Shown in pieces: positions 35,866 to 46,081 of a stretch of 64,000 bases of DNA (position 1 is the first letter of the stretch; every line of letters begins with the position of its first letter). A program made the translations under genes and the position numbers. A model generated the notes under the pieces. That model ran no database searches. It saw only the letters and a list, made by a program, of their open reading frames with translations, and was not told the origin of the DNA. Origin of the DNA: Clostridium sp. 12(A) (GTDB lineage Bacteria; Bacillota; Clostridia; Lachnospirales; Lachnospiraceae); assembly GCA_000526575.1 (NCBI GenBank), contig JAGI01000002.1:62001-126000 (forward strand). The letters are read 5' to 3'.

Positions 35866-37395
35866 ATGTTAAACTTAATCAAAAAACATAAAAGAGCGGC
35901 TGCCGCTACGGTTATCATTGCAGTGCTGGCAGGAATATTTGCAATTTCTGTACATAATCAGAAGCAGGGCCTCGGTCCAAAACAGGAAAAAGAGGTGTTA
36001 TCTCTGCAAAAAGGGGAACCAGATATTAATCTTAAGACAGAAAATGAAGCATCTCCGTCAGAAGCAGAACGTGAGGAAAATACGGATACGCCGCCTCCCG
36101 AATACTTAAAAGAAGGCGTGGAGCATCCATTTGTTGCAACCTTACAGGAACGTCTGATGGAACTGGGATTTATGGAAAATGATGAACCGACTTCATTCTA
36201 TGGCCCGGTAACCGCAAGTGCTGTAAAGATATATCAAAGGCAAAACAATCTTGTTCAGGATGGAGTGGTGGGACCAGAGACTTTGGCAATCCTTCTTTCT
36301 GATGAGGCAAAATATTATGCGGTCTCTCTTGGAATATCAGGTGATGACGTTAAAAGAATCCAAAACAGACTTTATGAGTTGGGTTATCTTATGAAGAAAG
36401 AAAATGTGAGCGGTGAGTTTGATGAGGTCACAGAAAAAGCAGTCATTAAATTGCAGGAACTAAATCAGTTATCGGTAGACGGTAAAGTGGGCAGACAGAC
36501 AATAAACCTGCTTTACAGTGAAGAGATTAAGCCCAATTACTTGGCATATGGAGAGAATAACGACGTGGTTCTTTCTGCCCAAAAGCAATTAAAGGGATTA
36601 GGGTATTTAACTACAGTGCCAGATGGTAATTACGGCACAGATACCGTGATGGCCGTAAAGCAGTTTCAGGCAAGAAACGATTTGGTTGTAGACGGTTACC
36701 TGGGACCCTCCACAAGAATTGCCCTGGAAGGGGGAGAGGCAAGACCTAACGGCCTGGTGCTTGGAGAACAGGGAGAAAGTGTAAAAAGAGTTCAGGAGCT
36801 TTTAAATAAATATGGATATTTGTCCTCTTCCAATGCCACTGGATATTTTGGAGAAATCACCGAGCAGGCAGTAAAAACCTTTCAGTCCGATAATGGTCTG
36901 ACCCCAGATGGATCCGTAGGTGTGCAGACACTTTCCTATCTCTCTGGAGATAAGAGCGTGAAAGGCAAAACCGGAGGATCCGCTGGCAGCAAAAAGCCTG
37001 ATACAGACAAAAGCGGTGGCGGCACGGCAAATGGTAATGTGAAAGCACTTATTAATATCGCATCTTCTAAAGTGGGCTCGAAGTATGTATGGGGATCCAA
37101 AGGGCCTGGTTCCTTTGACTGTTCCGGTTTTGTGTATTGGTGTTTAAACCAAATCGGAGTAAGACAGAGCTATCTTACTTCAAGCGGCTGGAGAAATATG
37201 GGGAAATATAAACGCATCTCAAATTATGAAGATATAAGACCTGGAGATATTATTGTAGAAAAGGGACATATGGGAATTGCAGCAGATGGAGGCATGGTAA
37301 TTGATGCTTCTTCCGGCAATGGAAAGGTAGTCCATCGGAAGCGTTCTGCCTGGTGGAAAAGCAATTTTATCGTAGCCTGGAGAATCTTTGAATAG
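35866..37395 (+). CDS. NlpC/P60 endopeptidase with four peptidoglycan-binding repeats
   Basis: A 509-residue exported hydrolase. An N-terminal hydrophobic helix (residues 11-28) acts as signal or anchor. After an acidic linker come four PG_binding_1 repeats (about 85-145, 150-215, 225-285 and 300-365; each ends in a VDGxxGxxT-like turn). A Gly/Ser/Lys linker leads to the C-terminal NlpC/P60 domain (about 390-509), with catalytic Cys in FDCSGFVYW, His in KGHMGIAA and a third polar residue near VIDASSGNG. It cleaves peptide stems of peptidoglycan. It is likely cotranscribed with the VanW/G5 gene. Confidence 0.9.
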   Translation: MLNLIKKHKRAAAATVIIAVLAGIFAISVHNQKQGLGPKQEKEVLSLQKGEPDINLKTENEASPSEAEREENTDTPPPEYLKEGVEHPFVATLQERLMELGFMENDEPTSFYGPVTASAVKIYQRQNNLVQDGVVGPETLAILLSDEAKYYAVSLGISGDDVKRIQNRLYELGYLMKKENVSGEFDEVTEKAVIKLQELNQLSVDGKVGRQTINLLYSEEIKPNYLAYGENNDVVLSAQKQLKGLGYLTTVPDGNYGTDTVMAVKQFQARNDLVVDGYLGPSTRIALEGGEARPNGLVLGEQGESVKRVQELLNKYGYLSSSNATGYFGEITEQAVKTFQSDNGLTPDGSVGVQTLSYLSGDKSVKGKTGGSAGSKKPDTDKSGGGTANGNVKALINIASSKVGSKYVWGSKGPGSFDCSGFVYWCLNQIGVRQSYLTSSGWRNMGKYKRISNYEDIRPGDIIVEKGHMGIAADGGMVIDASSGNGKVVHRKRSAWWKSNFIVAWRIFE

Positions 37396-37405
37396 ATGTT
37401 TTGGG

Positions 37406-38884
<1,479 letters not shown>

Positions 38885-38926
38885 AAGTGTACAAAATGTA
38901 CTGAAGATTATTAGTTAAAATAACGA

Positions 38927-38955
38927 TTGTTTTAAAAACACTCCTGTGATAAGAT
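38927..38955 (+). promoter_or_regulatory. Promoter of the licT-PTS operon
   Basis: TTGTTT (38927-38932), 17-base spacer, TAAGAT (38950-38955). An inverted repeat ACACTCCTGT/ACAGGAGTGT (38938-38947 with 38967-38976) spans the promoter and the start of the leader. Confidence 0.55.
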
Positions 38956-38969
38956 GTAATCAGTTTACA

Positions 38970-38997
38970 GGAGTGTTACTATTAAATTAGGCAAGTC
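38970..38997 (+). promoter_or_regulatory. Ribonucleic antiterminator (RAT) 1 in the licT leader
   Basis: The segment begins GGAGTGTTACTATTAAATTA and continues with GGCAAGTC. It matches the LicT/BglG RAT pattern (GG..TGTTACT...GGCAA). It overlaps the 5' arm of the following terminator, so LicT binding would prevent termination. It also matches RAT 2 closely. Confidence 0.8.
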
Positions 38998-39031
38998 TGC
39001 ATCTGTTTTTTTGGTGCATACTTGTTTTTTT
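38992..39031 (+). terminator. LicT-controlled terminator 1
   Basis: CAAGTCTGCATC pairs with GGTGCATACTTG (one mismatch), followed by seven T. Its 5' arm is shared with RAT 1. Confidence 0.8.
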
Positions 39032-39092
39032 GTTTTTTAAATATATCTGTAACGTTATGATTCATTTAAACAGTGAAATTGAGGATACTTTT

Positions 39093-39932
39093 ATGAAAAT
39101 GATTATTAAGCAGATATTAAATACAAATGCTGTGATATCCAACGATGAAAATGGACAGGATGTCCTGCTTTTAGGTAGCGGACTTGGATTTAAGAGCCGA
39201 AACGGAGACGCCATCGACCAGGAGCGGGTGGAAAAACAGTTTATCCTAAAAGATAAAAATCATAAAAGTCAGTTCCGCGAAATTTTAGATACCGTGCCCC
39301 AGGAATATATTATGGTGGCAGAGGATGTGATAGATTACGCAGTCCAGGTCTATGATATGACCCTGAATGAAACCATTCATATTTCCCTGGTCGATCATAT
39401 TTACCATGCGGTAGAGAATTTTAAGCAGGGGCTTGTTGTACCGAATTCCATTCTTCATGATATCATACGATTCTATCCAGATGAATACAAGGTCGGACAG
39501 AAGATGCTTGATTTGATCGAGGCGAAATTTGGTTACCGGTTATCCAATGATGAAGCAGGCTTTGTGGCTATGCATTTTGTGACGGCACGTCATAATCAAA
39601 TAAGCGGAAATGCAAAAAAGATGATTGTAATGGTAAGTGAATTAAATGACCTTATTATGTCAGAGCTTAAGTTTCAGGTAAAAGAAGATTCGCTGCCCTA
39701 TTACCGATATATGACCCATTTGAAATTTTTTGCACAGCGGGTCATGACAAAGTATTATTATAAAGAGCATGGCGGAGCACGTATGCTCGAGGAGCTTCTT
39801 AGAAACTACCCCGATGAATACCGCTGCAGTCAGAAGGTGTGTAATTATATTGAAGAAAAGTATCATTACAAAGCAGGCCACGATGAATTGATTTATCTGG
39901 CAGTTCATTTATCACAATTGAAAAACAGTTAG
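39093..39932 (+). CDS. licT: LicT/BglG-family transcription antiterminator
   Basis: A 279-residue RNA-binding regulator. ATG 39093 gives MKMIIKQILNTNAVIS, the usual start of the CAT RNA-binding domain (residues 1-55, with LGSGLGFKSRNGD). Two PTS regulation domains follow. PRD1 His is in DHIYHAVENF and at MHFVTARHN; PRD2 His is in THLKFFAQRV and at VHLSQL. The phosphorylation state set by the PTS controls activity. It should bind RAT 1 and RAT 2 and allow transcription of its own gene, the PTS permease and the beta-glucuronidase when the sugar is present. Confidence 0.93.
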   Translation: MKMIIKQILNTNAVISNDENGQDVLLLGSGLGFKSRNGDAIDQERVEKQFILKDKNHKSQFREILDTVPQEYIMVAEDVIDYAVQVYDMTLNETIHISLVDHIYHAVENFKQGLVVPNSILHDIIRFYPDEYKVGQKMLDLIEAKFGYRLSNDEAGFVAMHFVTARHNQISGNAKKMIVMVSELNDLIMSELKFQVKEDSLPYYRYMTHLKFFAQRVMTKYYYKEHGGARMLEELLRNYPDEYRCSQKVCNYIEEKYHYKAGHDELIYLAVHLSQLKNS

Positions 39933-39935
39933 TTT

Positions 39936-39965
39936 GGCAGTGTTATGATTAAGTTCAGCAAAGCC
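39936..39965 (+). promoter_or_regulatory. Ribonucleic antiterminator (RAT) 2 between licT and the PTS gene
   Basis: It begins GGCAGTGTTATGATTAAGTT and continues with CAGCAAAGCC. It shares the GTGTTA..ATTAA.TT..GCAA core with RAT 1 and overlaps the next terminator. Confidence 0.75.
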
Positions 39966-40006
39966 TGGTTATTCTTCTTACTAATAGGGGATGACCAGGC
40001 TTTTTT
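39960..40006 (+). terminator. LicT-controlled terminator 2
   Basis: AAGCCTGGTTAT/ATGACCAGGCTT stem followed by TTTTTT, with the 5' arm overlapping RAT 2. Confidence 0.88.
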
Positions 40007-40033
40007 GATAGAAAATTATAGGAGGAAATTAGT

Positions 40034-41416
40034 ATGGCAGATTATTCAAAATTAGCCAAAGATATTGTGGAGCATGTTGGTGGGGAAGAAAATGTAAATT
40101 CCCTCACCCACTGTATTACGCGGCTTCGTTTTAAATTAAAGGACGAAAGCAAGGCAGATACAGAAACATTAAAAAATATGCAGGGCGTTATTAAGGTAAT
40201 GCAGGCAGCCGGTCAGTACCAGGTCGTAATCGGAAGTGATGTGGAAGATGTATATGACCAGATTCTACTTCAGACTTCCATTGGAGACAAGAATAGTAGT
40301 GAATCCGTAGAAGCAGCTCACTCAACTTCTGGCGATAAAAAAGGCAGTGTTGTAGAAAAAATAACAGATTTAATCTCTGGTATTTTCATGCCGTTTATGG
40401 GAGCGTTCACCGGAGCAGGGCTTTTAAAAGGTTTTCTCGTACTTTTCACCACCCTGTCTCTTCTTGATAAAACTTCCACTACTTATACCATACTTTATGC
40501 AGCATCCGATGGTATCTTTTATTTCCTGCCGGTATTCCTTGCATACTGTGCAGCTCAAAAGTTTGGCGCCAAGCCGTTTATCTCTATGGCAATTGCCTGC
40601 GCCATGTGTTATCCTAGTATGACCGGACTCTTTAATGACAAGGAAGCAGTTGTTACATTTTTCTCTATTCCTGTAAAACTGATCAGCTATCCTAGCTCTG
40701 TACTTCCGATTCTTATTACGGTTTATGCCCAGTCAAAGCTGGAAAAAGGTTTAATGAAAGTAATTCCTAAGATTATTCAGAGTATTATTATTCCGTTGGT
40801 GGATTTTGTAATTGTTTTCCCGTTGGCTCTCATTGCCATTGGACCAGTAACTGATGTAGTGAGCCGTGGTTTAGCTGGAGGAATCCAGGCAGTGTTTTCC
40901 TTCTCCCCAGCCATTGCAGGATTAGTCCTGGGAACCTTATGGCCGCTGTTTATTGTATTTGGCTTACATTGGGGCTTTTTACCGATTATCATGAACAATT
41001 ACTCTGTTTTAGGTTATGATTATATTATGCCGCCGACCTTCGGTGCTAACTTTGGTATCGCAGCAGCATGTTTGGCTGTATTCTTGAAAACAAGGGATAA
41101 AGATCTTAAATTAGTATCAGGTTCCGCATCCATCTCAGCTCTTATTGGCGGTGTTACTGAGCCAGGTATCTATGGTGTTTTAATGAAAAATAAGAGAATA
41201 TTTATCTGCATGTGTGTGGTTAACGGACTCAGTGGTATTATCGCTGCTGTGACCGGAAGCATCCGTACCGCTCAGGTCCCCATCAATGTTTTGACAATGC
41301 CAGCTCTTTATGCTATGTCAGGACCGGCGATTATTATATCAATGGTAGTATCCTTTGTAGGAGTATTCCTGGTGACATACCTCTTTGCCTATAGGAATGA
41401 GGAACAAACAAAATAA
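40034..41416 (+). CDS. PTS beta-glucoside-type EIIBC permease
   Basis: A 460-residue sugar permease. The EIIB domain (1-90) carries the phosphorylated Cys in NSLTHCITRLRFKL. The EIIC domain (about 105-455) has about ten hydrophobic helices with the GITEP-like element GGVTEPGIYG. The EIIA domain that many beta-glucoside permeases carry at the C-terminus is missing and is encoded separately at 43257. It imports and phosphorylates a beta-glycoside across the membrane. TATAGGAGG precedes ATG. The beta-glucuronidase gene starts 16 bases after the stop. Confidence 0.93.
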   Translation: MADYSKLAKDIVEHVGGEENVNSLTHCITRLRFKLKDESKADTETLKNMQGVIKVMQAAGQYQVVIGSDVEDVYDQILLQTSIGDKNSSESVEAAHSTSGDKKGSVVEKITDLISGIFMPFMGAFTGAGLLKGFLVLFTTLSLLDKTSTTYTILYAASDGIFYFLPVFLAYCAAQKFGAKPFISMAIACAMCYPSMTGLFNDKEAVVTFFSIPVKLISYPSSVLPILITVYAQSKLEKGLMKVIPKIIQSIIIPLVDFVIVFPLALIAIGPVTDVVSRGLAGGIQAVFSFSPAIAGLVLGTLWPLFIVFGLHWGFLPIIMNNYSVLGYDYIMPPTFGANFGIAAACLAVFLKTRDKDLKLVSGSASISALIGGVTEPGIYGVLMKNKRIFICMCVVNGLSGIIAAVTGSIRTAQVPINVLTMPALYAMSGPAIIISMVVSFVGVFLVTYLFAYRNEEQTK

Positions 41417-41432
41417 GAATAGGAGATTAACA

Positions 41433-43235
41433 ATGCTGAATTTTTCAGAATTATATCCAATCAGTAACCAGGCCAGAATGGCCCACTCCTTGGATGGTAT
41501 GTGGAAGTTTAGTTTTGATCCTGAGGAAAAAGGATTATTAGAGGGCTGGCAGCATAAGCTGCCAGACTCCATCTCCATGCCGGTTCCTGCCAGCTTTTCA
41601 GATTTTTTTACAACAAAAGAAGAGCGGGATTACTGCGGGGATTTCTGGTATGAGACAGAAGTGTTCGTACCAGTAGAATGGGAGAAACAGGAGCTGGAAA
41701 TCCGCTTTGGAAGCATTACCCATCGCGCATCTGTATACTGCAACGGCAATCTGGTAAGCGAACATGAAGGTGGTTTCCTTCCAGTGGTCGCCAAGGTAAC
41801 AGACCATGTGAAATTTGGCGAAATGAATACATTTGTGGTGAAGGCTAACAACGAATTAAGTGAAGAGACCCTTCCATGCGGAACCACCACAGTGCTGAGC
41901 GATGGAAGAAAACTGGCTAAGCCCTATTTCGACTTTTTCAATTATTCCGGAATTCAAAGAAGCGTATGGCTTGTTTCAAAGCCAAAGGAATCTATCGAAG
42001 ACTTTAACGTGGATTATGAATTAAACGGAGAAGATGCCGTTGTCCGCTACGAGATCATGACCAATGGAACCCATGAGGTTTCCTTTGAATTGCTGGATCA
42101 GGAAAAACAGCCGGTGGCTAAAAGCACAGGAAAACAGGGAAGCGTCCTTGTCCCAGGTGCACATCTTTGGAACGTAGGGAATGCCTATCTTTATCAGGCA
42201 GTTATGCGTATCTGGGATGAGGAAACCTTAATCGATGAGTATTCTTCAAAGATCGGCATCCGGACGGTGAACATCGAAGGAAAAGAAATTAAGATTAACG
42301 GCAAGGCTGTTTATCTAAAAGGCTTTGGAAAGCATGAAGATTTTGAAGTCATTGGCCGCGGTTTTAACTGGGGTGTTTTAAAACGAGACTTTGAATGTAT
42401 GAAATGGATGGGTGCCAATTGTTTTCGTACCAGCCATTACCCATATGCGGAAGAGTGGTATCAGTTTGCAGACGAGGAAGGCTTTTTAATTATTGATGAG
42501 GTTCCCGCAGTGGGAATGATGAGATCCACCAGAAACTTTGCTGCGGCTGGAACTGGCAAGTATACCGGATTTTTTGAAACTCCTACCGTACCGAATCTGC
42601 AGAAGGCACATCTTCAGGCCGTAGAGGAAATGATTGTAAGAGACAAAAACCATCCTTCTGTCATCGCATGGAGTTTGTTTAACGAGCCAGAAACCACCAG
42701 CGAGCAGTCTAAGGAATATTTCACCCCAATTTTTGATGCTGCAAGAGCGTTGGACCCTCAGAATCGTCCTATGACTGGTGCCTTTGAAAAGAACAGCCAG
42801 CCGGAACTCTGTAAGTGTTATCAGCTTTGTGATTTTATCTGTTTGAACCGGTATTACGGTTGGTATATCAAAGGAGGACCAGAACTTGTAGATGCAAGGG
42901 AAGCGTTCTTAATTGAAATGAATAAGTGGAAAGATAAAAATCTGAATATACCGTTTGTATTCACTGAATTCGGTACCGATACCATGGCAACGGAACATAA
43001 ACTTCCAAGTATTATGTGGAGCCAGGAGTACCAGAATGAATATCTGGATATGAATTTTGAAATATTTGATCAATTTGATTTTGTACAGGGCGAACTGGTG
43101 TGGAATTTTGCTGATTTCCAGACCACAGAAGGAATCATGCGAGTCAATGGAAACAAAAAAGGAATTTTTACTCGGGCAAGACAACCAAAGAGTGCTGCAT
43201 TTGTATTAAAGAACCGGTGGGAATCAATGAAATAA
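41433..43235 (+). CDS. uidA: GH2 beta-glucuronidase
   Basis: A 600-residue cytoplasmic glycosidase (E. coli enzyme: 603). ATG 41433 follows ATAGGAG. The sugar-binding jelly roll occupies about 1-180, then an Ig-like domain and the TIM barrel. Catalytic acid Glu is in SLFNEPETT and the nucleophile Glu in FTEFGTDT. The glucuronate-specific N-x-K motif is present in NGNKKGIFTRARQPKSAAF, closely matching E. coli GUS, so this is a true glucuronidase rather than a galactosidase. It sits between the EIIBC and EIIA genes of a PTS operon, which is unusual because GUS enzymes act on unphosphorylated glucuronides. Confidence 0.93.
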   Translation: MLNFSELYPISNQARMAHSLDGMWKFSFDPEEKGLLEGWQHKLPDSISMPVPASFSDFFTTKEERDYCGDFWYETEVFVPVEWEKQELEIRFGSITHRASVYCNGNLVSEHEGGFLPVVAKVTDHVKFGEMNTFVVKANNELSEETLPCGTTTVLSDGRKLAKPYFDFFNYSGIQRSVWLVSKPKESIEDFNVDYELNGEDAVVRYEIMTNGTHEVSFELLDQEKQPVAKSTGKQGSVLVPGAHLWNVGNAYLYQAVMRIWDEETLIDEYSSKIGIRTVNIEGKEIKINGKAVYLKGFGKHEDFEVIGRGFNWGVLKRDFECMKWMGANCFRTSHYPYAEEWYQFADEEGFLIIDEVPAVGMMRSTRNFAAAGTGKYTGFFETPTVPNLQKAHLQAVEEMIVRDKNHPSVIAWSLFNEPETTSEQSKEYFTPIFDAARALDPQNRPMTGAFEKNSQPELCKCYQLCDFICLNRYYGWYIKGGPELVDAREAFLIEMNKWKDKNLNIPFVFTEFGTDTMATEHKLPSIMWSQEYQNEYLDMNFEIFDQFDFVQGELVWNFADFQTTEGIMRVNGNKKGIFTRARQPKSAAFVLKNRWESMK

Positions 43236-43256
43236 GCATATAAAGGGATGATTATA

Positions 43257-43787
43257 ATGGGATTTTTAAATAATCTATTTGGTAACAAAGAAAAAAATGT
43301 ATCAGAAACTCCGGCTGCAAAAAATATCATCTGCGAGCCAAACACCATCTACAGCCCCTTAAAAGGAACCGTAATTCCTTTGGCTGAGGTCAGTGATCCT
43401 GTGTTTGCAGAAGAAGTGATGGGTCCTGGCGTTGGCATTGAACCAGAGGAAGGGAAGCTTTATGCTCCCGTAGAAGGAGAGATTATAACTGTCTTTCCTA
43501 CGGGACATGCCATCGGCATGAAAACGGCAGATGGAATGGAGGTCTTACTTCATATCGGCATTGATACGGTACAATTAGAGGGAGATGGTTTTCAGGCATT
43601 TGTGAAGCAGGGAGATCATGTAAAGGCAGGGGAGCTGCTGGTGGAGTTTGATTGTGCTAAAATAAAAGATAAAGGCTATCAGACAACAACTATGGTTCTG
43701 GTGCCCAATGCCGCTTTACTTGGTACTATGAGCAAACCTCATACAGGTAAGGTAGAAGTACTGGAGCAGATATTTAATTTTCAGTAA
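43257..43787 (+). CDS. PTS glucose/beta-glucoside family EIIA
   Basis: A 176-residue phosphocarrier. ATG 43257 is chosen because AAAGGG lies 9 bases upstream; the ATG at 43248 touches that site. The fold signature is intact: LKGTVIPLAEVSDPVFAEE, FPTGHAIGM with the first active-site His, and VLLHIGIDTV with the phosphorylated His. It provides the missing EIIA for the EIIBC two genes upstream. It is the last gene of the operon, followed by a strong terminator. Confidence 0.93.
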   Translation: MGFLNNLFGNKEKNVSETPAAKNIICEPNTIYSPLKGTVIPLAEVSDPVFAEEVMGPGVGIEPEEGKLYAPVEGEIITVFPTGHAIGMKTADGMEVLLHIGIDTVQLEGDGFQAFVKQGDHVKAGELLVEFDCAKIKDKGYQTTTMVLVPNAALLGTMSKPHTGKVEVLEQIFNFQ

Positions 43788-43828
43788 CTGCTTTTGAGGG
43801 GAGCCAAAAGGTTCTGCTGTTATTTAGG

Positions 43829-43878
43829 AATAACGAATCAGCCATTATGGAAAGTAAGGCTGGTTCGTTATTTTTTAT
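43829..43878 (+). terminator. Terminator of the PTS operon
   Basis: A perfect 15-bp stem (AATAACGAATCAGCC/GGCTGGTTCGTTATT) followed by T-run. Confidence 0.93.
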
Positions 43879-43955
43879 GTATTGATTAAATATATCAGAA
43901 TCGAATTGCTAATATCTGACATACTAACCTTGAATCTTTATGAATGGAGGCTATT

Positions 43956-45866
43956 ATGACAGAAGCAATTTTAGAAAAGACAAAGGGGCGCGTAAGCTAC
44001 CACGATTCCGTAGAAGAGATGCTCATTCGGATAAGAGATGATGGATTATCCAGTGTATTTTCCAGATTTGATGAACAGGAAAAAATCCGATGCAAATTTT
44101 GCTTACAGGGTTTAAGCTGCCAGTTGTGTACCAACGGGCCATGCAGAATCAATGAGCAGAAGGGCCCGGAAAAAGGTGCCTGCGGAATCGGCCCGGATGC
44201 CATGGCAATGAGGAATCTTCTCATGAGAAATATCATGGGAGCGGCTACCTATGCACATCACGCCTATGAAGCATTCCGAACCTTAAAAGAGACCGGAAAG
44301 GGCAATACCACGTTTCAGATTACAGATGTGGATAAGCTAAAATGGATGTGCGAAAAAACAGGAATTGATACAAACCAGAACGTAAATCAGATGGCAACCT
44401 GCCTTGCAGAACTCTTAGACCGGGAGATGAAGTTAAACCCTGACCATGAAAGCGTTATGGTGGAAGCCTTTGCACCAAAAAAGAGGAAGAAGATATGGAG
44501 AGACTTAAACATCTATCCATCTGGAATTGAGCACGAGGTGCAAAACAGCATTGCAAGCTGCCTGACCAATGTTGACGGAGATTATGTATCTTTGGCAAAA
44601 AAGGCACTGCGCCTGGGATTATCCACGATATATACGGCCCAGATCGGTCTTGAGATGACCCAGGATATCCTGTTTGGAACGCCAAAGCCTCATGAGGTGG
44701 ATGTTGACCTTGGTATTATGGACCCGGACTATGTAAATATTGCATTTAACGGACATCAGCCTTGGATCGGAGCAGCAGCGTTACAATTAGCCAAGACAGA
44801 AGAATTTCAGGAGCTGGCAAGACAGTCAGGAGCCAAAGGAATTCATATCGTAGGTTCTATTGAGACCGGGCAGGAATTACTTCAGAGATTTGAGGTTGAC
44901 GACGTATTTATCGGTCTTATGGGAAACTGGTTAGCCATAGAGCCATTTTTAGCCACTGGTACGGTAGATGCATTTGTCATGGAAGAGAACTGTTCTCCTC
45001 CAGCCATTGACCAGTATGCAGAAAAGTATCAGGTAGCCCTGGTAAGCGTAAGCACTATTATTGGAGTTCCTGGAACGGAACATGAGATGCCATATTATCC
45101 TCAGAAGGCAGCGGAGATGGCGGAAAAATGCATTCACGTAGCAATTGAGAACTTTAAAAAACGCCATAATAAAATCAAACCAATGGTTCCCCACCATAAG
45201 CAGAAAGCCATTGCAGGTTTTTCAACCGAAGCTGTGTTAAATGCAGTGGGGAATGATTTAAATGCCTTAGTAGATGTCATAGCAAAAGGACAGATCAAAG
45301 GAATTGTTGCCCTGGCTAACTGCTCCACGCTGAGAAACGGTCCTCAGGACTGGAATACAGTTAATTTAACAAAGGAGCTGATTAAAAAGGATATACTGGT
45401 CGTTGCAGGCGGCTGCGGAAACCACGGTCTTGAAGTGGCAGGAATGTGTAACTTAGACGCCATCAACCAGGCAGGAGAGGGGCTTAAGGGAGTATGCAGT
45501 GCCCTTAAGATTCCACCGGTCTTAAGCTTTGGAACCTGTACGGATACCGGAAGAGTTTCCATGCTTGTAACAGCTTTGGCTGACCATCTGGATGTGGATA
45601 TATCAGACCTTCCTATTGCTGTGACAGCACCGGAGTGGATGGAACAGAAGGCAACTATCGATGGCGTATTTGCTGTCGCTTACGGCGCATATACTCATCT
45701 TTCTCCTACACCTTTTATCACTGGCGCACCAAAGCTTGTGAAGCTTCTTACAGAAGATGTGGAGAGCCTGACAGGCGGTAAAATCGCATTGGGAGATGAC
45801 CCGGAGCAGGTGGCTAATGATATCGAAAGCCATATTATGAAGAAGAGACAGAAGATGGGATTATAA
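43956..45866 (+). CDS. CooS-like carbon monoxide dehydrogenase homologue lacking two C-cluster cysteines
   Basis: A 636-residue protein of the anaerobic CODH fold. ATG 43956 follows TGGAGG; an ATG at 43944 overlaps that site. D-cluster ligands look like C46-x2-C49, and B-cluster ligands are C55, C58, C63 and C76. For the active-site C-cluster, H267, C346, C487 (GGCGNHG) and C528 (FGTCTDTGR) are present. There is no Cys between H267 and C346 (CODH II Cys295 position) and none anywhere after C528 (CODH II Cys526, the nickel ligand). It therefore probably does not hold a normal NiFe cluster, like deviant CooS-V of Carboxydothermus. No cooC or cooF is adjacent. Own terminators flank it. Confidence 0.88.
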   Translation: MTEAILEKTKGRVSYHDSVEEMLIRIRDDGLSSVFSRFDEQEKIRCKFCLQGLSCQLCTNGPCRINEQKGPEKGACGIGPDAMAMRNLLMRNIMGAATYAHHAYEAFRTLKETGKGNTTFQITDVDKLKWMCEKTGIDTNQNVNQMATCLAELLDREMKLNPDHESVMVEAFAPKKRKKIWRDLNIYPSGIEHEVQNSIASCLTNVDGDYVSLAKKALRLGLSTIYTAQIGLEMTQDILFGTPKPHEVDVDLGIMDPDYVNIAFNGHQPWIGAAALQLAKTEEFQELARQSGAKGIHIVGSIETGQELLQRFEVDDVFIGLMGNWLAIEPFLATGTVDAFVMEENCSPPAIDQYAEKYQVALVSVSTIIGVPGTEHEMPYYPQKAAEMAEKCIHVAIENFKKRHNKIKPMVPHHKQKAIAGFSTEAVLNAVGNDLNALVDVIAKGQIKGIVALANCSTLRNGPQDWNTVNLTKELIKKDILVVAGGCGNHGLEVAGMCNLDAINQAGEGLKGVCSALKIPPVLSFGTCTDTGRVSMLVTALADHLDVDISDLPIAVTAPEWMEQKATIDGVFAVAYGAYTHLSPTPFITGAPKLVKLLTEDVESLTGGKIALGDDPEQVANDIESHIMKKRQKMGL

Positions 45867-45874
45867 AATAAATC

Positions 45875-45925
45875 AAATAACCGCTTACTACCCTTTATTT
45901 TCTTTGAAACATCGTGTAGATAAGC
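45875..45925 (+). terminator. Terminator after the CooS-like gene
   Basis: AATAACCGCTTA/TAAGCGGTTATT stem with a long loop, followed by a short T-run. Confidence 0.8.
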
Positions 45926-46005
45926 GGTTATTTTCTATGCCACGTCTTTCATTTGAGAGAATAAAGCGCTTTATTTCCAGTTTTTGGAGCTGTTGTGCCT
46001 ATGTC

Positions 46006-46034
46006 TTGCCTAATCATGGGTTTTAGGCTATACT
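46006..46034 (+). promoter_or_regulatory. Promoter of the GntR-family gene
   Basis: TTGCCT (46006-46011), 17-base spacer, TATACT (46029-46034). Confidence 0.65.
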
Positions 46035-46081
46035 GATTCTGATATAACATCATTAAAGGAAGAAAAGGAAATGAGAGTCTT

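Noticed and set aside
43956-45866. Ordinary CO dehydrogenase for CO oxidation
   Set aside because: Two cysteine ligands of the C-cluster are absent from the sequence, so the simple annotation is not supported.
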